From NCBI RefSeq assembly GCF_024228315.1, contig NZ_CP100456.1, forward strand, positions 1 to 64,000: a DNA stretch of 64,000 bases, given 5' to 3'. Positions 20,394 through 30,351 of this stretch are shown in pieces; the stretch's first letter is position 1; each line of letters starts with the position of its first letter. The position numbers were made by a program, and so were the translations under genes. The notes under the pieces were generated by a model. It saw only the letters and a list, made by a program, of their open reading frames with translations, had not been told where the DNA came from and made no database searches. The DNA comes from Halomarina pelagica. Its GTDB lineage: Archaea > Halobacteriota > Halobacteria > Halobacteriales > Haloarculaceae.

Positions 20394-21629
20394 TTAGAGA
20401 TCCCCGTTGATGATATTCGAGAGTCGCTCGCGATCGAACAACTGTCGTTCCTCGGGGAAATCCGGGTAGGGGTCGCCCGCTCGATACTCCGGCCATTCTC
20501 CGAACTGCTCCGGGTAGACCTGTTTGCCGATCATTTCCATCTGGAAGAGGTTCATGATCGGACCCTGATACCGAATTCCGTGCGGGTAGAACCGATCGTT
20601 CTTGATCGCAGAGAGGTTCTTTCCGACGGAATGACTCTTGATCGTCTCACGGGCTTGGCCGACGGGATATTCTTCCGTCATTCCCCAGAGGTTCAAGATG
20701 ACGTCCGGATCGGCTTCGAGCATCTCCTCGTATCCAAACGACGACCAGAGGCCGTCCCACTCTCGGTCGGCGAACACGTCGTTTAATTCGAACGGGCGGG
20801 AGTCAGCCAACCAGAAGCCGGGGTCGTTGAGGTGATACGCATAGAAGGTATCATTGGTGAAGTTAAGCCGCGTAACCGTCGGTCGTTCGCTCTTCGGGGG
20901 GAGGTTGCTCTCTATCTCCTCGATCACCTCGGTGTGCAGGTCCACGAGTGCCTCGTATCGTTCCTGCTCCCGGAAGATCTGAGCGAACCTCTCGAAGATC
21001 TCCCACAGCGTATAGTACTCGTACGTTTCCTGGTGCGCCTTCGGGGGAGTGCCATGGGAGCCGCTGTAGGTATTGCCGAACCACGGGCCGACGTTCTGGC
21101 TGATTTCATCGATGTCGGCTTGCTCCCAGCCCTTCGTCGTGGTGAGATACACGGGATCCACCAGGTGGATGTCGCGATCGAGTTCGTACAACCGTTCTTT
21201 CGTCATTGGCGGCCATGATCGCAACGATTCAACAGCATCCCAGTCGGGGGTGGTGACGTCCAGTTCCCCGCAGAACGTCCCTAGCGTATCTCTGGTCATC
21301 GTAGCATACCATGTCTCCTGGACCAGGTCACCGAACCCGAGTGCAGTGGCCATGTCTGCAAAGTGCTGGAAGACGACGAAGAGATCCTTCGGCGGACGCT
21401 CGAACTCCAGCGTCCCGACCGGAGACATGGTGACGGAATACGAGTTCTCCGTGGCCGTATCCTGGGATGCGGCACCCGTCTTTGTATCCGCTGGATCGGG
21501 TCCGCCTGTCGATCCCGACTCGTCCTGTCCCGTACAGCCTGCGAGTAGCCCCCCGCCGATGACCGCGCCACCGTATTTTGCGAACTCTCGGCGCGTCGGT
21601 GATCCACGAGGTTCGGCGTCGTAACCCAT
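20394..21629 (-). CDS. Iron(siderophore)-type ABC substrate-binding lipoprotein
   Basis: 411-aa substrate-binding protein of the FepB/BtuF-like type 3 fold. It has a TAT plus lipobox leader (TRREFAKYGGAVIGGGLLAGC), so it is expected to be anchored to the outer face of the membrane. The mature part is acidic. Segments such as WPPMTKERLYELDRDIHLVDP and EMLEADPDVILNLWG fit the two-lobe fold. The start is the ATG at 21629. A perfect palindrome of iron-regulator type lies immediately upstream, which supports an iron-related ligand. No permease or ATPase gene is adjacent, so it must use a transporter encoded elsewhere. Confidence 0.82.
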   Translation of the reverse strand: MGYDAEPRGSPTRREFAKYGGAVIGGGLLAGCTGQDESGSTGGPDPADTKTGAASQDTATENSYSVTMSPVGTLEFERPPKDLFVVFQHFADMATALGFGDLVQETWYATMTRDTLGTFCGELDVTTPDWDAVESLRSWPPMTKERLYELDRDIHLVDPVYLTTTKGWEQADIDEISQNVGPWFGNTYSGSHGTPPKAHQETYEYYTLWEIFERFAQIFREQERYEALVDLHTEVIEEIESNLPPKSERPTVTRLNFTNDTFYAYHLNDPGFWLADSRPFELNDVFADREWDGLWSSFGYEEMLEADPDVILNLWGMTEEYPVGQARETIKSHSVGKNLSAIKNDRFYPHGIRYQGPIMNLFQMEMIGKQVYPEQFGEWPEYRAGDPYPDFPEERQLFDRERLSNIINGDL

Positions 21630-21632
21630 AGA

Positions 21633-21648
21633 TTTAGGCAAGCCTAAA
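21633..21648. promoter_or_regulatory. DtxR/SirR-like iron box
   Basis: TTTAGGCAAGCCTAAA is a perfect 7-2-7 palindrome, ending 4 bases before the ATG of the substrate-binding protein and lying between that start and a TATA-like CTTAACC (minus strand, ~21653-21659). The sequence has the layout of boxes bound by DtxR/IdeR/SirR iron repressors. Repression when iron is plentiful is inferred. Confidence 0.65.
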
Positions 21649-21690
21649 CTATGGTTAAGTGTTCCGATACCTCTCCGGTCGTATTCGGCG

Positions 21691-21873
21691 CTATGGAATC
21701 CACAGGCGGCGTAACTGAATATCCTTTGGAGTCACGGTCCTCTCGTGAACTCGCTCGTATTGCGGGTCGGCATCGAAACGTGAGAGTACGTCGCCTACTT
21801 CTCCTGTGAGAGACACCACGTTTCCGTTGGAACCCGTTACGACGTATCCTGATGATGCTGCCCTTACTATCAC
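21691..21873 (-). CDS. Possible small protein, unknown
   Basis: 60 aa with a GTG start at 21873 (MIVRAASSGYVVTGSNGNVVSLTG ... PKDIQLRRLWIP). The composition is plausible for a small beta-rich protein, but no family is recognised and the start is weak. It may be a chance reading frame. Confidence 0.25.
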   Translation of the reverse strand: MIVRAASSGYVVTGSNGNVVSLTGEVGDVLSRFDADPQYERVHERTVTPKDIQLRRLWIP

Positions 21874-22070
21874 AGTATCAACAGATTGGAGCGAGTGTTT
21901 GGTAAGAGGAGATCGCTACTCGATCGACTCTACTTCTGGAAGTTCTGGAAGTGACCCCTCTAGCATTATACCAGTCGCCGTGTAAGCGGTCACGTAGACG
22001 ATCGCCGAGACGCGCGCCCTCCCCGACGAGTTCGTCCGTAAGAAGTCCTCTGGAATCGCGTCGCGATCAG

Positions 22071-22241
22071 TTACTGGTAGTTTCTGCTACCGTGGTCGGC
22101 GCGCGTCGGCTGAGTTCGGCCGTGGCACGCCAGTTCGTGGGCGTTCATGCGACGCGCGAGGTCGGCCGAGGAGTCTGTGAGGACGTACGTCTCGCACTGC
22201 GTACACTTGTCGACGTAGACCGTGGGATCGGTTTCGTTCAT
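22071..22241 (-). CDS. Small zinc-finger protein
   Basis: 56 aa from the ATG at 22241. It contains C-T-Q-C near residue 14 and an H/C pair in NAHELACH, spaced like a single C2H2/C2HC zinc finger. The rest is short and hydrophilic. Micro-proteins of this sort are abundant in haloarchaea and usually have no assigned role. It is divergent from the fusion regulator gene, separated by about 260 bases. Confidence 0.5.
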   Translation of the reverse strand: MNETDPTVYVDKCTQCETYVLTDSSADLARRMNAHELACHGRTQPTRADHGSRNYQ

Positions 22242-22504
22242 CGCGCGCATTTGGTGCGCCGACGTGGAAACGGGACGGCCTGCGAGAGCAGGCGACACGA
22301 ACGGCAGGTACGGCCGTCTATCCACGGTAGAGATCCTCTATCGTCGGGTCCCGTTCGAGCGTTTCGGAGGACTACGACCGGCCTACCCGTCGACGGTGCA
22401 TCGATTCGCACGACCTGCCAGGTACTCTTCGAGAGGGCGTCGGGCTATCCGGGCGTACGCGTTCGTCGGTAAGATATTTGCCTCTGGGTCGCAAGCATCG
22501 GTCG

Positions 22505-23787
22505 ATGCAGATACGTGAGTGTCCGGTGCTCGCGGCGGAGGACCGCAAATTAGTCGAGCGCCTGTCGCTAGGGCTTGGCGGGGGAACGGCGCGCGTCCTC
22601 GCTTATTTGCTCCTTCGCGAACAGCTACCGGCATTCACCGCCGAGCCGGCGACCCGCCTCGAGATCCGACTCGGAACGGGAGATAGTCGGAGCGTGGTAT
22701 CGACGGCCCTGAACACCCTCTTGGAGCGGGACCTCGTCTCCGAGTCGACCGTCCAACGAGAGACGCGCGGTCGTCCACCGAAGGCGTGGCGACCGCGTAC
22801 CGACGTGTCCGAATCGGTTCGGCGCGCGTACGCCACTCACGCGACCGAACTCCTCAGCCGCGCGCTGGCGGTCGCCGAGACGATGACCGACCGAGTGCGG
22901 GGCAGAAACGGGTCAGGGGGTTCAGGGGACTACGATCCTCTCACGGTCGGGCTGAACTGGCGTCCGAACGTCCTCCACGCGCCGTTGTTCGCCGCCCACG
23001 AGCGAAACGAGTACGAGAACTGGGGACTCCCCATCCGGTTCCAGTCGTTCGAGGGCTCCGGACGGGCGCTCGAAGCGATGCTCGTCGGCGAGGCCGACGT
23101 GGTGGTCGCGGGCGCCGCGACGACCGTCCGCGCGCTCGAGGACGGCGCACCGCTCGTCCCGCTCGCACCGCTGTTCCAGCGGGCGATGGCGGTGCTCTAC
23201 ACGACGCGGGACGTATTCGGGGACCCGCTCGACAGCATCGAACGATTACGCGGGCGTCGTATCGGGATGCCGGCGGACGCCGAGACCGGACTACTGGTCC
23301 GGCTCTTCCTCTCGCAGTCGGGACTGCTCGACGACACGACCGTCGTCGACGTCGACGGCGAGGAGCGGGCGGCGCTTCGCTCCCGACGTGCGGACGTTGT
23401 TACCGGAACGTTCGCCGATCCACGATCCCTCGAAGCCGACGGGGCGACCGTCGACGTCCTCCCGATCGCCGACCACTTCCCGATATACGGCCCGACGCTG
23501 GTGACGACGGCGGGAACGGTACGGGAGCGTTCGGAATCCCTGGAGCGATTCCTCGCCGGCACGCTCGTGGGATATGAGACGGCCGTCACGTCGCCGGCTG
23601 ACGCCGTCAGGGCGGTCGTAGGATCGGACGCGGACGCCGTCGAGCGTGGCCGTCGGGACCTCGCGGACGCCGTCGACGAGTTCGGGGCGAGTAAAGCCGT
23701 CGAGGATCACGGGTGGGGGTGGCACAGTGCCGAGGAGTGGCAGCGACTCGCCATGGCGCTTCGGCACGCCGAACTCCTCAGCGCCGC

Positions 23788-23791
<4 letters not shown>
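22505..23791 (+). CDS. HTH regulator fused to an NMT1/THI5-like substrate-binding domain
   Basis: 428-aa fusion. Residues ~1-105 form a winged HTH (GGGTARVLAYLLLREQ ... LGTGDSRSVVSTALNTLLERDLVSEST ... RGRPPKAWRP). From ~145 onward the protein is a type 2 periplasmic-binding fold of the NMT1/THI5 class: VGLNWRPNVLHAPLFAAHERNEYENWGLP, VVVAGAATTVRALEDG, and near the end DHGWGWHSAEEWQRL. The same landmarks occur in the lipoprotein at 26092-27171. No signal peptide is present, so this binding domain is intracellular and probably senses the imported ligand. Its stop overlaps the ATPase start (ATGA), which places the sensor first in the transporter operon. Confidence 0.82.
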
Positions 23792-24524
<733 letters not shown>

Positions 24525-24528
<4 letters not shown>

Positions 24529-25322
24529 ACGCCGCTGAGCGCGTTCCCGCGGCCGGACTGGTGCTCCCCACCGTCGCGCTCGGCGTCGGCGTTCTGCTGT
24601 GGTGGCTCGCGGCTACGGCGTTCGCGCTTCCGTCGTATCTCCTTCCGTCACCCGTAAGCGTCACCGCGCGACTCGCCGCCGACCCGAGGCTGTACGCGGT
24701 GAACGCGTGGATCACGCTCCAGCGCATCCTCGTCGGCGGGGGGATCGGGATACTGAGCGGAGCCACACTGGCGGTGCTTATCGCCCACATCCCCCTGCTG
24801 CGTCGGACCCTGGTCCCGTACCTGGTGGCCGCTCGCGTCCTGCCGAAGATCGCCATCGCGCCGGTGTTGCTCATCTATCTCGGAACGGGGCCCACGACGG
24901 GAGTCGTGTTCGTGGCGCTCATCGCGTTCTTCCCGATGGTCGTGAGTACGGTCGCCGGACTCGACAGCGTCCCGACGGGCTACCTCGACCTGCTTGCGTC
25001 GATCGACGCCGGTCCGCTCGCGACGTTCGTCCACCTCCGCCTCCCGCACGCGCTCCCGGATGCCTTCGCGGGGGTGAAGCAGTCGGCGACGCTGGCAGTC
25101 GTCGGTGCTGTCATCGCCGAGTGGGTCGTCTCGACCGACGGCCTCGGCGCGTTGATCCTGATCGCGCTCGAGAACCTCCAGACAGATACCATGCTCGCGG
25201 CGCTACTCGTCCTCCTCCTCGAGGGGCTAGTGCTCTACGGAGCGATCGTCGCCGTTGAACGTCGCGTCGTGTGGGCTCAGCGCGACCTCGAGCGTCGCTC
25301 GAACCAGGCAGGGACCAGGTAG
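24525..25322 (+). CDS. ABC importer permease (SsuC/TauC type), first copy
   Basis: 265-aa inner-membrane permease with about six hydrophobic helices, beginning GLVLPTVALGVGVLLWWLAATAFALP. The cytoplasmic EAA-like loop reads GYLDLLASIDAGPLATFVHLRLPHALPDAFAGVKQSATLAVVGAV, as in the BPD_transp_1 family. Its start overlaps the ATPase stop by 4 bp. Its 3' end overlaps by 46 bp the 3' end of the second permease on the other strand. The two permeases may form a heterodimeric channel. Confidence 0.9.
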
Positions 25323-26086
25323 AACACCAACCCGAGCGCCGCGAGCACGGACAGGGCGGCGTAGGTCTGTGCCGTCTGCAGGCGCGTGGACGTGACGAAC
25401 ACCCGATACCCCAGCCCGTCGGTGAGCGTGACGAACTCGGCGACGACGGCACCGATGACCGACAGCGCGGCGGCGAGCTTGACCCCAGCGAAGACGCTAG
25501 GGGCGGCGGCCGGAACACGAACCCGGAAGAACGTCTGCCAGGGGGACGCCGCGACGGACCGCGCCAGGTCGAGGTACTCCCGGGGAACCGCGCGCAGGCC
25601 CCCGGCCGAGGCGATCGCCACAGGGAACTGCGTCAGCGTCGTCACCAGTAACGCCCGGGCGGGGATCCCTCGCCCGAACCAGAGGAACAGGAGCGGTGCG
25701 ATGGCGACGAGCGGTGTGATGCGAAGGCCGACGACGTACGGACGGACGACCGCCTCGACGGTCCGGGAGGCGGTCATCCCGAACGCGAGGGCGAGGCCGA
25801 GGCTCACGCCGCCGGCGAGGCCGAGCGCCGCGGTGAGGCCAGTGACGAACGCGTCGCCGAACAGCGGTCGCCAGGTCGCGACGAGGGCGACGCCGACGTC
25901 GAGCGGCGAGGGGAGGACGACCGTTGGCACGGTCAGAAGGACCGTTGCGAGCTGCCACGTGCCGAGGAGAACGACGAACGCGGCGAGTGCCGGTCGGTAC
26001 TCATCGAGGTGCGCGCTGTCGATACGGTCACCGATACCTCGCGTGCGTCGCCCGTCCGTGGTCCGCTCGCGTCGACGCTCGATCAC
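25277..26086 (-). CDS. ABC importer permease (SsuC/TauC type), second copy
   Basis: About 269 aa from a GTG at 26086, chosen because it lies 5 bases after the stop of the upstream lipoprotein gene; no ATG is available nearby. The hydrophobic helices and EAA loop (EYLDLARSVAASPWQTFFRVRVPAAAPSVFAGVKLAAALSVIGAVV) match the first permease, so the two are paralogues. Transcribed with the substrate-binding lipoprotein and convergent with the other half of the same transporter. The reading frame extends further upstream through the lipoprotein gene, but that part is a shadow. Confidence 0.85.
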   Translation of the reverse strand: MIERRRERTTDGRRTRGIGDRIDSAHLDEYRPALAAFVVLLGTWQLATVLLTVPTVVLPSPLDVGVALVATWRPLFGDAFVTGLTAALGLAGGVSLGLALAFGMTASRTVEAVVRPYVVGLRITPLVAIAPLLFLWFGRGIPARALLVTTLTQFPVAIASAGGLRAVPREYLDLARSVAASPWQTFFRVRVPAAAPSVFAGVKLAAALSVIGAVVAEFVTLTDGLGYRVFVTSTRLQTAQTYAALSVLAALGLVFYLVPAWFERRSRSR

Positions 26087-26091
26087 AGCGA

Positions 26092-27171
26092 TCAGGACTC
26101 CGAAACCGTCTCGGCGTACGAGACGATGTACTCGTAGTCGGTGTCGATGTAGTCGTTGGTCCAGACGCTGCTCGGATCGACGGAACCGCCGAGCAGGTCC
26201 GCACCGTGCAGCGCTTCGTACGTCGTCCGCCAGGGCTTCGGCGCACTCCACCCCCACCCCTTCGTTCGAACCGTGTCCGAGAGCATGAACGCCGAGCTCA
26301 TCAACTTCCACTTATCCAGCTGCTGCTCCCGAGATTCGGCCAACACCGGCACCGCATCCACGAGGTGATCGATCGCCGCCTCGGGGTGGCGATGCGCCCA
26401 CGTGGCTCCGCGAGCGGTGGCTCGAACGAACGCACGAACCATCTCCGAGCGATCACGTGCGAATCGCTTACTCGTGGCGATAACGTGTCCGTACGAGGGG
26501 ATCACCGACGCAACCGGGACGGAGTCGATGGTGTACCCCTGATGTCGCGCGGCGACGACGTCGCCGAAGACGCCGCCGGCGGCGTCGATCCGGCCGGAGA
26601 GCAGCCGTTGGACCGTGTCGTATCCCGTGTCGACCAGTTCGACGCTACGCAGGACGCCCTTCCGCTCGAGCATGAGCTTCGAGAGTAGGCGTACCATGCC
26701 CGGTCCGGTGCCGAGGGTCTTTCCCTCCAGTTGCTCGACGGCCGTGAACCTCGCGCCGAAGTTCTCGCGGGCGGTGAACAACACCACCGGGCTCCGCTGC
26801 ATCACGACGCCCACCGAGAGCGGCGAGAGTTCGCGACTGTTGACGTTGAGCACCTGGTCCGCGCTCGTGATCGCGAAGTTCGTGTTTCCGAGGCCGGCCT
26901 GCTTGGCCGCGAAGTCGGACCCCTGCCCGCTCTCGACATCGGCGAGTGCGAGGCCCTGGTCCTCGTAGAATCCCTCTCCCTTCGCGGCGTAATATGGGGC
27001 GTGGAGGCCGTTCGGTTTCCAGTTCAACAACAGCGAGATATCAGTCGTCTCTGTCCGTTTCCCGCCAGACGACGTCCGCTTCCCCGATCGATCGGCCGTC
27101 AATTCGCCCACGCATCCCGCCCCCAGCGCGAGGCCCGCGGTCGAGAGAAACGCCCGCCGTGATCGATTCAT
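26092..27171 (-). CDS. NMT1/THI5-like substrate-binding lipoprotein
   Basis: 359-aa exported binding protein. Leader MNRSRRAFLSTAGLALGAGCVG carries a TAT twin-Arg and a lipobox Cys. The mature part begins LLLNWKPNGLHAPYYAAKGEGFYEDQGL, the hallmark of the NMT1/THI5 class that binds thiamine-pyrimidine precursors, riboflavin-like or aromatic/sulfonate ligands. It ends GWGWSAPKPWRTTYEALHGADLLGGSVDPSSVWTNDYID. It shares these landmarks with the intracellular regulator at 22505 and the soluble protein at 42034. TATA-like atatataaac (minus strand) lies about 55 bases upstream. The exact ligand cannot be told from sequence. Confidence 0.88.
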   Translation of the reverse strand: MNRSRRAFLSTAGLALGAGCVGELTADRSGKRTSSGGKRTETTDISLLLNWKPNGLHAPYYAAKGEGFYEDQGLALADVESGQGSDFAAKQAGLGNTNFAITSADQVLNVNSRELSPLSVGVVMQRSPVVLFTARENFGARFTAVEQLEGKTLGTGPGMVRLLSKLMLERKGVLRSVELVDTGYDTVQRLLSGRIDAAGGVFGDVVAARHQGYTIDSVPVASVIPSYGHVIATSKRFARDRSEMVRAFVRATARGATWAHRHPEAAIDHLVDAVPVLAESREQQLDKWKLMSSAFMLSDTVRTKGWGWSAPKPWRTTYEALHGADLLGGSVDPSSVWTNDYIDTDYEYIVSYAETVSES

Positions 27172-27256
27172 TGACTACTGGTAGCTATTGACGTGAGGTA
27201 ATAAATAATACGGGACTATGTTTATATATGGTTCCGCCAGCACCGGGGATACCGAC

Positions 27257-27550
27257 TCACTTCACCGACAGCCCTCCGTCGGCGCGTGCGCCGGTGAACT
27301 CGAGTTCGATCTCGAGTTCACCTTCGTTCTGGCTCACGAACTCCACTTCGACTTCGATCGGTTCCCTGTACTCGAACGGGACCTCCCAGTCGGCGCTCGA
27401 GATGGTCAGGTGCGTGTCGTCCTCGATCTGATCGGCGAGTTCGCGGAGGAACGTCGCGGTCGCCCGACGGGACAGGTGCACTTCGCGCTCGAAGTACCCG
27501 TCGGTCACGACGGTTCGTCCGTCCCGGCTCTCGCCCGGCAAGTTGGCCAT
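27257..27550 (-). CDS. Amphi-Trp domain protein
   Basis: 97-aa small protein. The core is SRRATATFLRELADQIED, followed by HLTISSADWEVPFEYREPIEVEVEFVSQNEGELEIELEF. The single Trp in an alternating amphipathic strand and the acidic C-terminal strand are characteristic of the amphi-Trp family, whose function is not established. The start is set at the second ATG (27550), which fits the family N-terminus. Divergent from the ArsR gene at 27655. Confidence 0.75.
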   Translation of the reverse strand: MANLPGESRDGRTVVTDGYFEREVHLSRRATATFLRELADQIEDDTHLTISSADWEVPFEYREPIEVEVEFVSQNEGELEIELEFTGARADGGLSVK

Positions 27551-27654
27551 GGCCACCGTTCACGCCGACTACCGATAATCATTGCGTGACGATGACAGAC
27601 GAACTGCCGTGGGGACGAGTTATCTTCTTGTGAAGTGCAACGTATGCATACGGT

Positions 27655-27957
27655 ATGTCGCTGTTCGACGTCCTCGGAAGCAAGGCGCGTCTCCGGATCC
27701 TCCAGGAGATCTCATCGCGTCCACGATACGTTTCCGAGCTGGCCGAGCAGGTCGGTATGGACGGGAAGACGGCCGTTCACCACCTCTCGGTGCTGGAGGA
27801 GGCCGACCTCGTCGAGAGTTACCGGGTCGGCCGTCGGAAGTACTACCGACTCGTCAAGGTCGTCGAACTGCGCGCGATCCCCCGACCCGATCGAACGTTC
27901 GTCCTTCACGCCCAGGACGCGGAACCGGACCACCCCGGCGACACCGACACCGTGTAG
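27655..27957 (+). CDS. ArsR-type winged-helix regulator
   Basis: 100-aa DNA-binding protein: LFDVLGSKARLRILQEISSRPRYVSELAEQVGMDGKTAVHHLSVLEEADLVESYRVGRRKYYRL is a complete ArsR/HTH_20-type winged helix. No Cys or His metal site is present. The short acidic tail (PDHPGDTDTV) is unremarkable. It lies 65 bases upstream of, and in the same direction as, the cation-exchanger-like gene, so it may regulate that gene or its paralogue. Confidence 0.85.
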   Translation: MSLFDVLGSKARLRILQEISSRPRYVSELAEQVGMDGKTAVHHLSVLEEADLVESYRVGRRKYYRLVKVVELRAIPRPDRTFVLHAQDAEPDHPGDTDTV

Positions 27958-28022
27958 ATCTCTTCACCGTATGGAGCTATTCGATCCGTAACCTATAGTT
28001 GCGAAGCCGGAGTGCACGGAAT

Positions 28023-29171
28023 ATGGCCCGTGCTATCATTAATCACTTACAGCGAGGGATCGCCGTGCTTCTGGTCCTCCTGCTGCTGACGTCGGGGGGT
28101 GTCGTCGCGCAGGAGCACGGTTCCGAGGGGGTGACTCAGGGGGAGGAAGAGCCTATCCTGACCGGTATACCCGCGGTGGTTGTGTTCGTCGCGGGTGCGG
28201 GATTGCTCATCGTCAGCGCCGAGAAGTTCATCGGCTATCTGGTGAAGACCGCTAACGGACTCGACGTCTCGTTGTTCCTGCTGGCGGTCGTGTTCACGGG
28301 AATCGAGTTCGACGATGCGATCCTCGGGATTACGACGAACCTCGAAGATCTCGGCGGCGTCGCACTCGGAACCGCGCTCGGAACCGCGCTCTCGCTGACC
28401 GGCGTGACGCTCGCACTCGCCGCCATTCTCGTCCCGTTCGACGCAGACGTACCGAAGGACTATCTCGTTCTGTTCGCACTGTCACCGCTCGTTCTCGTCC
28501 CGTTTGCGGTACTGGGCACCGTGACGGTCGTCCACGGTGTCGTTCTCGTTACGCTCTATTTGCTCGTCCTCGCATACGTTATCTATCGAGAGATAGGGAG
28601 CACGACGCCGGTGTTTCGGGACGCGGAGGTCACGAAGATCGTCGACGGCGGCCAGTTCCGGACGCTCTCGACGGAACTTCCCTTCGTCCCCGATCGGGAA
28701 CTTTCGGGCTGGACGTGGTTCGGCCTGTCCGTCGTCTCTCTTCTAGGTATCATCGTCGCGGCCGAGAGCATGGCGCTCGCCACCGAGGGCATCGTGACGG
28801 GCTACGGCGTCGAGGGGACCGTGTTCGGTGCGACCGTTGCTACCGCCGTTCTGACGCTTGAGGACGTCTTTCTCACCGTCGAACCGGTCCGTCGGGGGGT
28901 TCCGGAGATCGGTATCGGAAACGTCATCGGGAGCGTCCTGTTTTCGGTAACGGCGAACGTCGGGGTCATCGCACTCGTCGGCGACGTCGTCGTCGATCCG
29001 AACGTCCTCTCCTGGCACCTGCCGATGCTCGTCGTCTCGACCGCACTCGCGGCGTACTTCGCGCACACGGGTCGGATGACATCACGTCACGGGTATCTCC
29101 TTCTCGGGCTCTACGTCTGTTATTGGGCCGTCAGCCTGGTGGTCTTCGGCGGTATCCCGGTCGATCTATGA
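28023..29171 (+). CDS. Sodium/calcium exchanger-like membrane protein, copy 1
   Basis: 382-aa integral membrane protein of the Ca2+/cation antiporter (CaCA) superfamily. An N-terminal hydrophobic segment (GIAVLLVLLLLTSGGVVAQ) may be a cleaved signal or first helix, and about ten more helices follow. The second alpha-repeat is recognisable as VLTLEDVFLTVEPVRRGVPEIGIGNVIGSVLFS. The first (FTGIEFDDAILGITTNLEDLGGVALGTALGTAL) is degenerate, lacking the usual G-T-S-x-P-E and G-N-x-x-G-S-N. Ion specificity may thus differ. The ATG at 28023 is chosen over earlier in-frame codons. Its stop overlaps the stop of the convergent paralogue by 6 bp. Confidence 0.75.
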   Translation: MARAIINHLQRGIAVLLVLLLLTSGGVVAQEHGSEGVTQGEEEPILTGIPAVVVFVAGAGLLIVSAEKFIGYLVKTANGLDVSLFLLAVVFTGIEFDDAILGITTNLEDLGGVALGTALGTALSLTGVTLALAAILVPFDADVPKDYLVLFALSPLVLVPFAVLGTVTVVHGVVLVTLYLLVLAYVIYREIGSTTPVFRDAEVTKIVDGGQFRTLSTELPFVPDRELSGWTWFGLSVVSLLGIIVAAESMALATEGIVTGYGVEGTVFGATVATAVLTLEDVFLTVEPVRRGVPEIGIGNVIGSVLFSVTANVGVIALVGDVVVDPNVLSWHLPMLVVSTALAAYFAHTGRMTSRHGYLLLGLYVCYWAVSLVVFGGIPVDL

Positions 29172-30215
29172 AAGGAGGTTCGCCCCCCAGTAAGCGGCGT
29201 ACACTGCGAGCAGCACCGCACCCTCGGGTCGACCGATCCGTCCGCGGACGAGCATCCCCGCGACGAGACCGAGCGCGAGGAGGAAAAACGGCCAGTGGAC
29301 CGTGAACACCGTACCTGTCGTGTCGATCGGTCTAACCAGCGCAATGACGCCCGCGTTCGCCGTCACGAAAAACAGCATGCTACCGACGATGTTCCCCACG
29401 CCGAGGTGCGGCTGTCCCCGACGGACCGGTTCGACGGTGAGAAACAGTTCCTCGAGCGATGCGATAAAACTCATCACGGTCGCGCCGAACGCGAGCCCGG
29501 TAATGCCGATAACGCCGAGTATGGTCTGTGCACCGGAGACGGCGAGTTCCGACCCGACGGTCATGCCGCCCACCGCGAGGACCGCGACGCCGAGTCGATA
29601 CCATCCCTCGTGGTCGGCCCGGAACGACTCGAGCCGTCCGATCTCGAGGTCAAAGTCGAGGTCGAGGTCGAGGAACTCACCGTCGTCGTCCACCTCCTTT
29701 CCCCCGTCGAGTGCCTGAGCCTCCTCGATTTCCTCCGCGCTCAGATATCGCGTGCTCGACCGCCGTTCGAGTACGTACACGGCCGCGAGCAACGGTAGGT
29801 AAGCGACAGTAAGCAGGAGACCATCGGTGTGCGTGAGCGTTCCGTCGAGCGCAAGAGCGAGAAGCAGCGCCGGTGCACCGAGCATCATCAGGAGGTAGGA
29901 TCGCGGTACAGTCGTCTCGAACGGCGTAAGCACCCCCGCGAGCCCGACGGCCGCACCGAGGATGAAGAGCGCCTCACCGAAGACCGTGCCCAGCGCGAGG
30001 CCCGGAAGCCCATCGAGTACCGCCACGAAGCCGAGCACCGCGTTCTCGAGATCGGTTCCGGCCAGAAACACCGTCAAGAAGAACCCGGAGATGCCGAGCG
30101 CGAGCGCGCTCTCCGCGACCGCCTCGATGAACGTCTCGACGCTCCCGATGACCAGTCCGATACCGATCACGAAGGAGACGAGACCGACGATCACGGCTGG
30201 CGCGTCGAACGGCAT
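29166..30215 (-). CDS. Sodium/calcium exchanger-like membrane protein, copy 2
   Basis: 349-aa paralogue of the preceding protein. It has about ten hydrophobic helices and a central soluble acidic loop (EEIEEAQALDGGKEVDDDGEFLDLDLDFDLEIG). The second alpha-repeat SFIASLEELFLTVEPVRRGQPHLGVGNIVGSMLFF is well kept. The first (FLAGTDLENAVLGFVAVLDGLPGLALGTVFGEALF) is altered in the same places as in copy 1. The start is the ATG at 30215. Two convergent genes of one family could supply a heterodimeric transporter or two affinities. Confidence 0.75.
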   Translation of the reverse strand: MPFDAPAVIVGLVSFVIGIGLVIGSVETFIEAVAESALALGISGFFLTVFLAGTDLENAVLGFVAVLDGLPGLALGTVFGEALFILGAAVGLAGVLTPFETTVPRSYLLMMLGAPALLLALALDGTLTHTDGLLLTVAYLPLLAAVYVLERRSSTRYLSAEEIEEAQALDGGKEVDDDGEFLDLDLDFDLEIGRLESFRADHEGWYRLGVAVLAVGGMTVGSELAVSGAQTILGVIGITGLAFGATVMSFIASLEELFLTVEPVRRGQPHLGVGNIVGSMLFFVTANAGVIALVRPIDTTGTVFTVHWPFFLLALGLVAGMLVRGRIGRPEGAVLLAVYAAYWGANLLS

Positions 30216-30351
30216 GAGTGGACCACTCACGCGTTATCGATATATACCATTCGACGCGCCGACCGACGATCGGGGACCACATACCCATTTGTGCGAACTG
30301 TGACCGACGGGCATACTTATGCTTCGGCCGCCGGTACTTGGTCCACATCGA

